Assembly (NCBI GenBank): GCA_937952395.1
Contig: CALFYV010000239.1
Location: 1-9,456 of the forward strand
Source of the DNA: an uncultured Bacteriovoracaceae bacterium
GTDB taxonomy: Bacteria > Bdellovibrionota > Bacteriovoracia > Bacteriovoracales > Bacteriovoracaceae
Direction of reading: 5' to 3'
DNA: 9,456 bases
This document shows positions 1-7,277 of this stretch, piece by piece. How positions within the stretch are numbered: the stretch's first letter is position 1; the number at the start of each line of letters is the position of its first letter. The notes under the pieces are model-generated. The model was given only the letters and a program-made list of their open reading frames with translations, was not told the DNA's origin and ran no database searches. The position numbers were made by a program, and so were the translations under genes.

Positions 1-1446
1 TACTGCGCCTTCACCGTAAGCACCAACATAGCTGGTTCCAAATTCACGGCCTTTAACCACGTTTGTTTCAAGGATAAGTCCTTCAACAAAAACTTGCTCT
101 CTTGGAATATCTAGGCGGTAAATAACATCTTTAAGTGTTAACCAGTGAGTCGGGGAAGCGGTTACAAACAGGGCCTTATTACCCTGGTCAGAAGTGAATT
201 TTACTGCTGAAGTAAAAATAGCGTTATCAATAACTCCACCTGAGGTAAAACGAGAAGTTGTGCTGCTTGTTTTGCTTTGAGAAGCTGTTGCACCTGAGAC
301 TAGAGAAGAAAGAGTTTTCGATAGCTCTTCCGCGTCTCCATAGCGAAGGTAGTGAACGTGAACACGCCCTGAAGCTTGGGAAACTGCTTTTACATCCAGT
401 CTTTGGATTAATTCTTTTAATTCGATCACACCTTGAGCATTGGCCAAAGCGATGATGGAGTTCGTTCTAGTCTCTGCAATAATTTTAGAAATATTTTGAC
501 CTGACTTTGAACTTGAGGTTGATGCTCTTGCACCTCGAGCCGAAGTTCTACCCTTATCCAAAACTAATTGATCAAGAAGTTTAGCAATCTCTTGTGCCGA
601 AGAATTTTTAACAGGTATAATATGTAAACTTTCTTCGTGTCCTGGAACGTCCAAAAACTTAATAAGTTGAACAACCCGGTTAATATTTTGCCCTGTATCT
701 GCGATGATAATAGAATTAGTTTGTTCAATATCAATAATTCTTCCGTACCTAGACATAAAAGGGCGGAAGTTTCTTGAGATTTCTTTGGACGAGATATTTT
801 TAAGAGTGATAACTCTCATCATGAAATTTTCCGTATCAGGGGTGTAGGTACCAGTGTAAATTTTTGTCGGAGTATAACGAAGATCTCTGGCATTAATAAT
901 TTTATAAAAGGCACCGGACTTGACCATGGCGTAGCCACTCATGTTAAGTGCAGTAAGGTAAGCCTTCCAAGCATCTCCTGCGGTGATAGGAGTAGGAGCC
1001 GTTATGGAAACCTTGCCTTTCACGTCTTTATCTAGAATTAAGTTAATCCCTGTTAGCTTTTGCATAAATTTTGTGACTTCTAGAATATCAGCATCCGGAA
1101 AATCGAAACTAGTCACGACTTCAGGGCCAAATGCTGTTTCAAAATTTAAATTTACATACTCACGTTTTTGCACGGTTGGTGCTTCAGGGGTAGCACGTCC
1201 AAAAGTTTCCTTTTCGCTATCAGCTCCTTCTTCTAAATTTTTTAAAGCTTGTGCTTGTTGATTTTGTTGTTCTGCCGTTGGGTTGGCATCCTGGGTCGGT
1301 GCTGCTTGAGTTGGGGCAGCTGTATTGTTTTGTTGCCCAGTAGGTTGTTGTGTTCGTGAACGGTATTTTTTAAACTGTCCATAACCCATGAGGGGAAAAA
1401 GTAATAAAAAAACACTCATCACACTGAACATACGACTTCTTGTCAT
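1..1446 (-). CDS. gspD: Type II secretion system secretin GspD (partial, C-terminus beyond left edge)
   Basis: GspD forms the outer-membrane channel of the type II secretion system. My translation gives 482 residues, open at the left edge. In order: a signal peptide (about 1-23, basic MTRSR start, hydrophobic core, likely cleavage after GYG); a Q/A/P/T-rich linker (about 24-95); N0 (about 105-190, with FDFPDADILEVTKFMQ); N1 (about 207-268, with VITLKNISSKEI); N2 (about 273-352, with TNSIIALAN); N3 (about 361-446); then the first residues of the secretin domain (REQVFVEGLILE, matching the usual QVxVExxIxE entry). The beta-barrel and any pilotin-binding tail lie outside the window. The ATG at 1446 has a good ribosome site (GAAGGA, 1455-1460, spacing 8) directly after the gspC stop, so the two genes are one operon. 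The long low-complexity linker before N0 is unusual, since N0 normally begins soon after the signal peptide. Family call is strong; the domain limits are approximate. Confidence 0.95.
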   Translation of the reverse strand, partial: MTRSRMFSVMSVFLLLFPLMGYGQFKKYRSRTQQPTGQQNNTAAPTQAAPTQDANPTAEQQNQQAQALKNLEEGADSEKETFGRATPEAPTVQKREYVNLNFETAFGPEVVTSFDFPDADILEVTKFMQKLTGINLILDKDVKGKVSITAPTPITAGDAWKAYLTALNMSGYAMVKSGAFYKIINARDLRYTPTKIYTGTYTPDTENFMMRVITLKNISSKEISRNFRPFMSRYGRIIDIEQTNSIIIADTGQNINRVVQLIKFLDVPGHEESLHIIPVKNSSAQEIAKLLDQLVLDKGRTSARGARASTSSSKSGQNISKIIAETRTNSIIALANAQGVIELKELIQRLDVKAVSQASGRVHVHYLRYGDAEELSKTLSSLVSGATASQSKTSSTTSRFTSGGVIDNAIFTSAVKFTSDQGNKALFVTASPTHWLTLKDVIYRLDIPREQVFVEGLILETNVVKGREFGTSYVGAYGEGAV

Positions 1447-1461
1447 AAGTTACATCCTTCT

Positions 1462-2751
1462 TTAATCTTTGAGAGTATAATCAAGCGGAACTTTACTTCC
1501 TTCTCTTTGCACATCCATGGAAAGATGCTCTAAGGTTTGAATCTTACTAAAAAGACTCATGACTTGATTCATATCGGTAATCTTACTACCGTTTATACTC
1601 GTAATAATATCGTCATTCTGGATTCCAAGATTGGCAAAAACACTTCCCGGAACTATTTCCGTTATTTTAAAAGACATAGAACCATCGGGGTTGGTCAACT
1701 TTATGGCCCTTGCCTGAGTAAGCAGAGAACTAATATCACTCATTTGTGATTGAAGGAATTTTTTAGAGATTTTAAAATTATTTCCTTCATTTTCGATTCC
1801 CTTAGGTTTTTGAGAAGTTTTAAATTCTCTAGACGCTGAAGGGGATAAAACGTTTATGGGACTTTCCTTCTTTTTCAAAAGAGCATCATTAGACAAGAAC
1901 TCACAATTACCGGTTTTTAAATTTTTCAAAATAAGCTCAAGTCTCGTAATTTTATCAACTTTGGCCAATTTTGCGATAACTTCACCTTCTCTCACATTGA
2001 CAGGGTCTTTACCTGTTCTTAATTGAACAGCGGCAATAGATTTAACAGTATCTTGTAAAACAACAGTATTGACCAAAGTGATAGGTAAGGATGTTTTTTG
2101 GGTAGCAGCTAAGCACTTTGTATTTCTGTCAATTCGTTTTCTTCCGCTCCCATCTTCTTTGGCCTTAGTTTCTGTTCTAAAAATATTGGTGTCACTGATC
2201 ATTTTTAACTCAGCAGTGGTCAAATCTTTTGTGGCAATAGGAGGGCGTGCTACAGCTTTTCTTTCTAAGGATTGATCTTTGCCTTTGCTCAACAGGGCCA
2301 ATGTTTTTCCAGTCCCATAAGAAACACAGACGATAGTACTCACAACAAAAGCACGATTGATTATGCCTCTAGATTCTGGTGAGAAAATTTTATCAGGAAT
2401 TTTTTGCCAATCAATAGAAGCAGCTTGTTTTTTAAATTTGTTACCAACTTCAAAAACTTTCTGTCCTGTTTCTTTATTTAATTTTATTTGTTTAGCTTGT
2501 TTGAAAATTTTTTTAAAATGATTAACAATATCATCCGCTTTCAAAGTTTTTAGATACAGCCATTGGCTTTTGATTTTTTGTGTAAGGTGCTTCCAATCGA
2601 TAGATTTTTTTTTCTGCAGAGGGGCTAAGTCTTTTTCAGTTTCGGATAAGTCATTAAGACTTAAGCCTTGCTCCGGTTTTTGAGTTTCTGGCTTTTTTCT
2701 CTTCAGAGCCGAGAGCTTATTTTTTATTTTTTCTATCCAGTTTTTTATCAT
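1462..2751 (-). CDS. gspC: Type II secretion system inner-membrane protein GspC with long N-terminal extension
   Basis: GspC is the inner-membrane clamp protein of the T2SS; its periplasmic homology region (HR) binds the GspD N-domains and its PDZ domain helps in substrate handling. This 429-residue protein has a lysine-rich, predicted helical region (1-130), one short hydrophobic segment (about 131-154, core AFVVSTIVCVSYGTG), an HR-like domain (about 183-287, including SLPITLVNTVVLQD and VREGEVIAKL), a polar linker (about 290-325) and a C-terminal PDZ domain (about 335-428, with ITEIVPGSVFANLGIQNDDI). Known GspC proteins are usually about 270-310 residues with only a short cytosolic tail, so the extra length is nearly all N-terminal. 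The motif SIDW occurs twice in it (50-53 and 112-115). Two cysteines, C213 and C283, bracket the HR. The gene lies 15 nt upstream of gspD. A GAGGG sits 11 nt before the ATG, a rather long spacing. The neighbour and the HR/PDZ order make the identity firm. Confidence 0.9.
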   Translation of the reverse strand: MIKNWIEKIKNKLSALKRKKPETQKPEQGLSLNDLSETEKDLAPLQKKKSIDWKHLTQKIKSQWLYLKTLKADDIVNHFKKIFKQAKQIKLNKETGQKVFEVGNKFKKQAASIDWQKIPDKIFSPESRGIINRAFVVSTIVCVSYGTGKTLALLSKGKDQSLERKAVARPPIATKDLTTAELKMISDTNIFRTETKAKEDGSGRKRIDRNTKCLAATQKTSLPITLVNTVVLQDTVKSIAAVQLRTGKDPVNVREGEVIAKLAKVDKITRLELILKNLKTGNCEFLSNDALLKKKESPINVLSPSASREFKTSQKPKGIENEGNNFKISKKFLQSQMSDISSLLTQARAIKLTNPDGSMSFKITEIVPGSVFANLGIQNDDIITSINGSKITDMNQVMSLFSKIQTLEHLSMDVQREGSKVPLDYTLKD

Positions 2752-2803
2752 TGTTTTATTTTCCCTCTTATTCTTTTATTCTGCAAGTCATTCCCCATGA
2801 TTT

Positions 2804-2809
2804 CTTATA
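2804..2809 (-). promoter_or_regulatory. Possible -10 element for the gspCD operon
   Basis: On the minus strand TATAAG differs from the TATAAT consensus at one base and lies about 53 nt before the gspC start. No convincing -35 hexamer sits at the right distance; the best nearby sequence is TTTTGG. This is a weak assignment, made because a divergent promoter is needed somewhere between 2752 and 2870. Confidence 0.25.
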
Positions 2810-2872
2810 GTTGAACTTAAAGCTGACCAAAACACTTTGAAAATAATTTTACTTCGTATTCATTGAATGGGT

Positions 2873-2881
2873 TGCTATACT
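2873..2881 (+). promoter_or_regulatory. Extended -10 promoter for the acyl-CoA dehydrogenase operon
   Basis: TGCTATACT is an extended -10 element (TG, one base, then TATACT, 5 of 6 matches to TATAAT). The -35 position holds only a poor match (TTCGTA, 2853-2858, 17-nt spacer), as is common for extended -10 promoters. Transcription would begin near 2888, leaving a leader of roughly 25-30 nt before the ATG at 2915. It is the best promoter candidate in the window. Confidence 0.5.
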
Positions 2882-2904
2882 ACTTGAGATATTTTCTTAA
2901 GCTT

Positions 2905-2908
2905 GGAG
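2905..2908 (+). promoter_or_regulatory. Ribosome binding site that decides the dehydrogenase start
   Basis: GGAG lies 6 nt before the ATG at 2915. An in-frame TTG at 2903 would give four extra residues, but that TTG overlaps this ribosome site (TTGGAG) and has no good site of its own, so ATG 2915 is the better start. Confidence 0.7.
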
Positions 2909-2914
2909 CAAACA

Positions 2915-4678
2915 ATGAGTAAAGACAAAAAAGTTGAAAATGAAATTCCCTCAATAGTAGAGGCGATGTTTTTTGGGGAGATAGATGAAAAGTCTTGTTT
3001 CCCTTATCCAGAATTTAATGCTGAACAAAAATCCTATTCAAAAGATTTTGTTGATGCTGTTTTAAAGTTTGGAGAAAGTGTTGATTCACAAAAATTAGAT
3101 AAAGAGGGGAAAATACCCGAGGAAATTCTTCAATCATTAGGTGAATTAGGTTTATTTGGTATGGCGGTTGAAGAACAATATGGTGGACTTGAACTGGATA
3201 ACTCTCTCTACGCAAGAGTTTTTCAAGAAATTGCCGGAGTTGATGGCTCAATTGCTGTTACGCTTGGGGCCCATCAATCCATCGGATTTAAGGCCTTACT
3301 CAATGAAGGTAGTGATGAGCAAAAGAAAAAATGGTTACCAAAGCTTGCAAGCGGAGAAGTTGTAGCAGCTTTTTGCTTAACTGAACCAGGCTCTGGCTCA
3401 GATGCTTATTCTATAAAGACCAAAGCGACCGATAACGGCGATGGAACTTTCACTATCAACGGTCAAAAATTGTGGATTACCAATGGAGGACTCGCAGGCT
3501 TCTATTCAGTTTTTGCAAAAACAGATCATGTTATCAACGGTGAGAAGAAAGAGAAAATCACTTGTTTTATTGTTGAAAAAGAAAGAGAAGGTATCTCATT
3601 CGGTGAAAAAGAAGATAAAATGGGTATCCGTGCCAGTGAAACGAGGGCTGTTTATTTTGATAAAGTTGTTGTACCTAAAGAGAATATAATTGGTAAACAC
3701 GGTTCCGGTTTTAAAATTGCTATGAATGTTTTAAATACTGGAAGGCTTTCATTGGGTTCTGGTTGTATTGGTGCTATGAAATCGGCTTTTAAATTAGCTG
3801 TTGATCACGCCAAAAATAGAAAGCAATTTGGTGATGTGATTGCAAACTATGGAATGATTCAGCAAAAATTGGCCAACATCTCTTCAAGTATTTATGCCTG
3901 TGAATCAGTTGTCTATATGACTACTGGCTTGATGAATAAAGGAATGCATAATTATCATTTGGAATCTGCAATCTGTAAGATCTATTCTTCAGAAAAACTA
4001 TGGATGACCATTGATCAGTGTATGCAAGTAGCAGCTGGTAACGGTTATATGAAAGAATATCCTTACGAGCGTATGATGAGAGACGCAAGAATCAATTTGA
4101 TTTTCGAAGGAACGAATGAAATTCTTCGCATATTCCTGGCGCTTTCAGGGATCAAAGGACCTGGAGATGCACTTAAAGAGTTGGGTAAAATTACTGATGT
4201 TACTGAAGTTCTTAAAAATCCCATTAAATCAGTAGGGGTATTAACAAAATTTGCTTCAAAAAGATTCATGGGATCTAAGACATTAACTAAAATTCATCCA
4301 GAGCTTAGTGAACACGCTGAGAATTTTTCTTCTATGCTTCATGATTTTTATATTAAAGTTGAAAAAACCTTAATGAAGCATGGTAAAAAAATTATTGGAA
4401 ATGAACTACCGCAGAGAAGAATAGCTAATATGGCCATCGATCTTTATGTCAGCTTATGTGTTTTATCACGAACAACTTTTATTTTAGAATCAAAAGAGAC
4501 AAGTAAAGAAGATAAAGATTACGCTTTAAGTATGGCCCATATGGTTTGCCGTGATTGCCGCCAAGATTTTATTCGAAGTCATAGAAGAATTGACCGTACT
4601 TATGATAGCTTAATCCCCAAAGTATCAAAGCACGTAGTTGATCGTGATGGTTATGGATTAGATATTATTAAATACTAA
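2915..4678 (+). CDS. VLCAD/ACAD9-like acyl-CoA dehydrogenase
   Basis: A flavin (FAD) acyl-CoA dehydrogenase, expected to oxidise long-chain acyl-CoA to trans-2-enoyl-CoA in the first step of beta-oxidation, passing electrons to electron-transferring flavoprotein. From ATG 2915 it has 587 residues, against about 380 for short/medium-chain enzymes, matching the VLCAD/ACAD9 class. Visible features: an N-terminal FPYP motif (residues 29-32); LGAHQSIGFK (117-126); the flavin-site signature AFCLTEPGSGSD (152-163); WITNGG (187-192); RKQFG (302-306); and FEGTNEILR (397-405), whose Glu398 aligns with the catalytic base. After about residue 415 comes a C-terminal helical domain carrying HPELSE (461-466) and a CRDC pair (545/548), the extension that in mitochondrial VLCAD contributes to membrane association. 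No signal peptide or membrane segment is seen. It heads an operon with the lipoprotein gene 2 nt downstream. Family and class are firm from recalled VLCAD sequence; chain-length preference is inferred. Confidence 0.93.
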   Translation: MSKDKKVENEIPSIVEAMFFGEIDEKSCFPYPEFNAEQKSYSKDFVDAVLKFGESVDSQKLDKEGKIPEEILQSLGELGLFGMAVEEQYGGLELDNSLYARVFQEIAGVDGSIAVTLGAHQSIGFKALLNEGSDEQKKKWLPKLASGEVVAAFCLTEPGSGSDAYSIKTKATDNGDGTFTINGQKLWITNGGLAGFYSVFAKTDHVINGEKKEKITCFIVEKEREGISFGEKEDKMGIRASETRAVYFDKVVVPKENIIGKHGSGFKIAMNVLNTGRLSLGSGCIGAMKSAFKLAVDHAKNRKQFGDVIANYGMIQQKLANISSSIYACESVVYMTTGLMNKGMHNYHLESAICKIYSSEKLWMTIDQCMQVAAGNGYMKEYPYERMMRDARINLIFEGTNEILRIFLALSGIKGPGDALKELGKITDVTEVLKNPIKSVGVLTKFASKRFMGSKTLTKIHPELSEHAENFSSMLHDFYIKVEKTLMKHGKKIIGNELPQRRIANMAIDLYVSLCVLSRTTFILESKETSKEDKDYALSMAHMVCRDCRQDFIRSHRRIDRTYDSLIPKVSKHVVDRDGYGLDIIKY

Positions 4679-4680
4679 GA

Positions 4681-6456
4681 ATGAAGTCGGTATTACTTTT
4701 AATTCTTCTTTTGGTCGGTTGTTCGATCAAATCGCTAAAAAAGAAGAATCAGAATATCACGAGTGATACCATTCGTACCAATGCTTATCAGTATGGTCCG
4801 AGTCAAACTAAAAACGAAGGTTATTTTCTCGATAAAACTCAACATTATGGCTTAGAAAATATTGAAGCCCACCATTTCTATGCAGTTGATTTTACTCATG
4901 ATGGCTTTACTGACTTGGTGATATTGCCTACACATTTTTCTGAGCCACTTTTCTATGAGTACTTTCCTAAAAAAGAAAAATTTATTAAAACAGAATCACC
5001 TTTTAGTACCTCAGTAGTGGGATCTTACTTTCTATTTTATGATTTAAACCACGATCATATCTTAGATCTTATAGTCGGTGTCTTAAACCAAAAATCAGAG
5101 CTTTCTAAATTGGCCATAAAAGTTTTTCGAGGGAGTTTCGAGAGTAATAAGTACAAATTGAACGAGGTAAAAAATGCGATTCCTTTGTCTCCTCTACCTT
5201 CATCTAGCATAGCAGTTCTAGATTACAATAACGATGGTGAGATCGATCTTTATGTAGGTAACTGGTTTGGAGTGTATGACGGAAAACCCATACCTGTTAG
5301 AGATCGTTTATTAAGAGGATCTGGTTTTCTATTTAAAGATGTCACAAGTTTACTTGATAAGGAGAGTGAAAAAAATGAAGTAGGTGGGATGTATATTAAT
5401 GCCAAGCCTACTTATGGTGTTTCAACTTGTGATATCGATCAAAATGGTTTTGTGGACATTCTCACTACTTCGACCAGTCTTTATCATAATAAATTATGGA
5501 TGAATATTTTTCAGTTAAAGGGAGAGCAGAGATTCTTTAAAGATTATGGTCTCGTTAGTTTTTACAGTTCTGATGTTGAGGGCAGGCTAGACCCACGAGG
5601 CGGAGGAAGGACTTTTTTTAGTGCATGTGCCGATTATAATGATGACGGTATGATGGATATATATATGGGAGAGCTTACCCATTCTTATGATAATGACTCT
5701 GTTGATAAATCGAGTGTATTAACGGGTAAATTTACAAAAATGCCTCCAGATTTTATTCGTACTGAGTATATGAATGATATTGAGACCATTAATTGGAACC
5801 AAGGAGACAGACGGGCCATATGGTTTGATTATAATTTTGATAGTTTTATCGATCTTTTAGTCGATAACTCGGGCTTTCCACCGACTTCCAGGTTGGTATT
5901 ATTTGAACAAAAGGAAAATCATGCTTTCGAAAATATAGCTCATCTAGCAGGAATCGATATTATTAACCCCACCGGTTCAATCATCATGGACTTAAATCAA
6001 GACGGTAAGATGGATATTATTACTGCACAAACGCCTCAAAGAAATTCCCAAATTGGTCAAAGAGTTTATGTATTTCAAAATGAAATTCCTTACGAAGGTA
6101 AGCGTATTATTCGTTTTTATTTAAGAGGAGAAAAGGCCAATTCTATGGGGATCGGTTCTATGATTTATCTTAAAACGAAATATTTGGGTCGGGAGAGGAC
6201 TCGTATGCAATGGGTTGAATATTCTCAAGGCGCCCTTCCTTCGCAAAATGAGGTTGGGATAGTTTTTGGCCTGGCCAAAGGTGAAGAATTAGTTGAAGCG
6301 ATGGTGCGTTGGCCAATTTATCAATCCAAGTCAAAAGGAAGCGTAAAAGCTTTGGAAAGGAAATATAATTTAAAGAAATATAATTTTAATTTTTATTTAG
6401 ATGTTACTTTGTGTGAGTCTGGTAATCACAATGCTGGTAAAAAGGCCTGTCTTTAA
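4681..6456 (+). CDS. FG-GAP/VCBS repeat lipoprotein with C-terminal ASPIC/UnbV domain
   Basis: A predicted exported lipoprotein of 591 residues and unknown role. The start MKSVLLLILLLVGC is a compact lipoprotein signal with lipobox LVGC (lipidated Cys14). Seven acidic loops of the FG-GAP/VCBS type (DxNxDGxxD-like) begin at residues 70, 121, 181, 251, 318, 383 and 437, which suggests a seven-bladed beta-propeller with calcium-binding loops. The second (DLNHDHILD) and sixth (DYNFDSFID) have lost the usual glycine and are probably degenerate. Residues about 475-546 match the ASPIC/UnbV domain (MGIGSMIYLK, SQNEVGIVFGLAKGEELVEAMVRWP). A basic tail ends with two cysteines, C578 and C590, which could form a disulfide. 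The ATG is 2 nt after the dehydrogenase stop with no clear ribosome site, suggesting translational coupling. Proteins of this type are often surface-exposed, but no substrate or partner can be read from the sequence. The 3' end overlaps the convergent LysR gene. Confidence 0.88.
   Translation: MKSVLLLILLLVGCSIKSLKKKNQNITSDTIRTNAYQYGPSQTKNEGYFLDKTQHYGLENIEAHHFYAVDFTHDGFTDLVILPTHFSEPLFYEYFPKKEKFIKTESPFSTSVVGSYFLFYDLNHDHILDLIVGVLNQKSELSKLAIKVFRGSFESNKYKLNEVKNAIPLSPLPSSSIAVLDYNNDGEIDLYVGNWFGVYDGKPIPVRDRLLRGSGFLFKDVTSLLDKESEKNEVGGMYINAKPTYGVSTCDIDQNGFVDILTTSTSLYHNKLWMNIFQLKGEQRFFKDYGLVSFYSSDVEGRLDPRGGGRTFFSACADYNDDGMMDIYMGELTHSYDNDSVDKSSVLTGKFTKMPPDFIRTEYMNDIETINWNQGDRRAIWFDYNFDSFIDLLVDNSGFPPTSRLVLFEQKENHAFENIAHLAGIDIINPTGSIIMDLNQDGKMDIITAQTPQRNSQIGQRVYVFQNEIPYEGKRIIRFYLRGEKANSMGIGSMIYLKTKYLGRERTRMQWVEYSQGALPSQNEVGIVFGLAKGEELVEAMVRWPIYQSKSKGSVKALERKYNLKKYNFNFYLDVTLCESGNHNAGKKACL
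6453..6456. other. Convergent overlap of two stop codons
   Basis: TTAA contains both the TAA of the ASPIC/UnbV lipoprotein gene (plus strand, 6454-6456) and the TAA of the LysR gene (minus strand, 6455-6453). No strong terminator hairpin fits here, so transcripts from both sides probably read into the opposing gene for some distance. Confidence 0.85.
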
Positions 6457-7277
6457 ATATTTTTTTTGATGATTTTAATCAACTCATCGATATGGGTAGG
6501 AAGTCTTTTAAAATTAAGCGTAGATAGATAAATGCTCGATTTTCCAGACAAAGCTTTCAAATCATAGAGTTCAAATTTAAAAGCTTTATGTCTTTTTATG
6601 GTGTGTTCTGGAACAACAGCGACACCAACTCCAGCATTAACTAATTTTATAATAGTTGTTATAGAGTTAACTCTTAAAATTTTAGAGGGGTGTTTTTTAT
6701 AAAGTTGTAACAAAACATCATCATCATTATAAACAATCCAGGTGTAATCTTGTAACTGTTTTATGTTAATGTTTGGTGGTCCAATCAAGATATGTCTTTC
6801 GTCAAAAATTCTCAAAGAGGTCACCAAGTCACTTTGAATATTTTCAGGAGTAAAAACAATATCGTACTTACCTTCCAGTAAATCTGTTTTGAGCGATTCA
6901 GGATATCCTGTTTCAATAAGAAGTTGTTGATGTTTTTTTGCAAATTCTTGAATAATAGGAATAAACCAAGTTTCTAAGAGCCCGTGCAAGATACCCACTT
7001 TGATAAGTTGCTGAGCAGAGCTTTGTAGGATTGATTTAGTTTTATTTTCAAAAACCTGGATAGTTGATAGTAGGTCTTCGCCTTTTTTGGTCAGCACGAC
7101 TTTCTTAGAAGAGCGAATAATAAGTTGTTGGTCTAAAGAATCCTCTAGAAGTTTAATTTGGCGGCTAACAGCAGATTGAGCAATATTAAGTTCTTTAGCC
7201 GCTTTTGAAAAATTTAAATACTGAGCTGTGACGGTGAACGCCTTTAAATAACGGTAGTCTAGGTTGAAAGTTTCCAT
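6453..7277 (-). CDS. LysR-family transcriptional regulator
   Basis: A LysR-type DNA-binding regulator of 274 residues from the ATG at 7277 (the family is usually about 290-330, so it is slightly short). The N-terminal winged helix-turn-helix covers about residues 7-66, with the classic stretch FSKAAKELNIAQSAVSRQIK (23-42), followed by a linker helix. The effector-binding domain starts near residue 90 and contains the typical late motif AGVGVAVVPEHTI (215-227). The protein has no cysteine, which argues against direct thiol or iron-sulfur sensing. A GGAG (7286-7289) lies 8 nt before ATG 7277; an in-frame TTG at 7280 would add one residue. The ATG overlaps the TGA of the upstream carrier-like gene (TGATG), so the two should be co-translated. 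Its target and effector cannot be read; the divergent region at 7688-7754 is the obvious first candidate for binding, since LysR proteins often control their own operon and a divergent neighbour. Confidence 0.93.
   Translation of the reverse strand: METFNLDYRYLKAFTVTAQYLNFSKAAKELNIAQSAVSRQIKLLEDSLDQQLIIRSSKKVVLTKKGEDLLSTIQVFENKTKSILQSSAQQLIKVGILHGLLETWFIPIIQEFAKKHQQLLIETGYPESLKTDLLEGKYDIVFTPENIQSDLVTSLRIFDERHILIGPPNINIKQLQDYTWIVYNDDDVLLQLYKKHPSKILRVNSITTIIKLVNAGVGVAVVPEHTIKRHKAFKFELYDLKALSGKSSIYLSTLNFKRLPTHIDELIKIIKKNI

Noticed and set aside
258..1261. Plus-strand open frames opposite gspD (258-455 and 983-1261)
   Set aside because: They are antisense to a continuous, well-recognised GspD reading frame, show no family signature and have no good ribosome site.
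2301..2325. GTGKT in GspC, resembling a nucleotide-binding P-loop
   Set aside because: The required glycine five positions before the GK is absent, and the stretch lies at the membrane segment of GspC.
2748..2798. A 16-codon minus-strand leader frame whose TGA overlaps the gspC ATG
   Set aside because: It has no convincing ribosome site and begins almost at the expected transcription start, so it is probably chance.
2903..2914. TTG start giving four extra residues on the dehydrogenase
   Set aside because: The TTG is part of the TTGGAG ribosome site serving ATG 2915.
6441..6467. Possible intrinsic terminator after the lipoprotein gene (AAAGG/TCTTT stem, then a T8 tract)
   Set aside because: The stem has only five pairs, one of them G-U, and a 5-nt gap separates it from the T tract; the T tract also encodes Lys/Asn codons of the LysR C-terminus.
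6550..6587. Two copies of the palindrome AAAGCTTT 30 bp apart
   Set aside because: Both lie inside the LysR coding frame and encode common Lys-Ala codons in AT-rich DNA; chance is enough.
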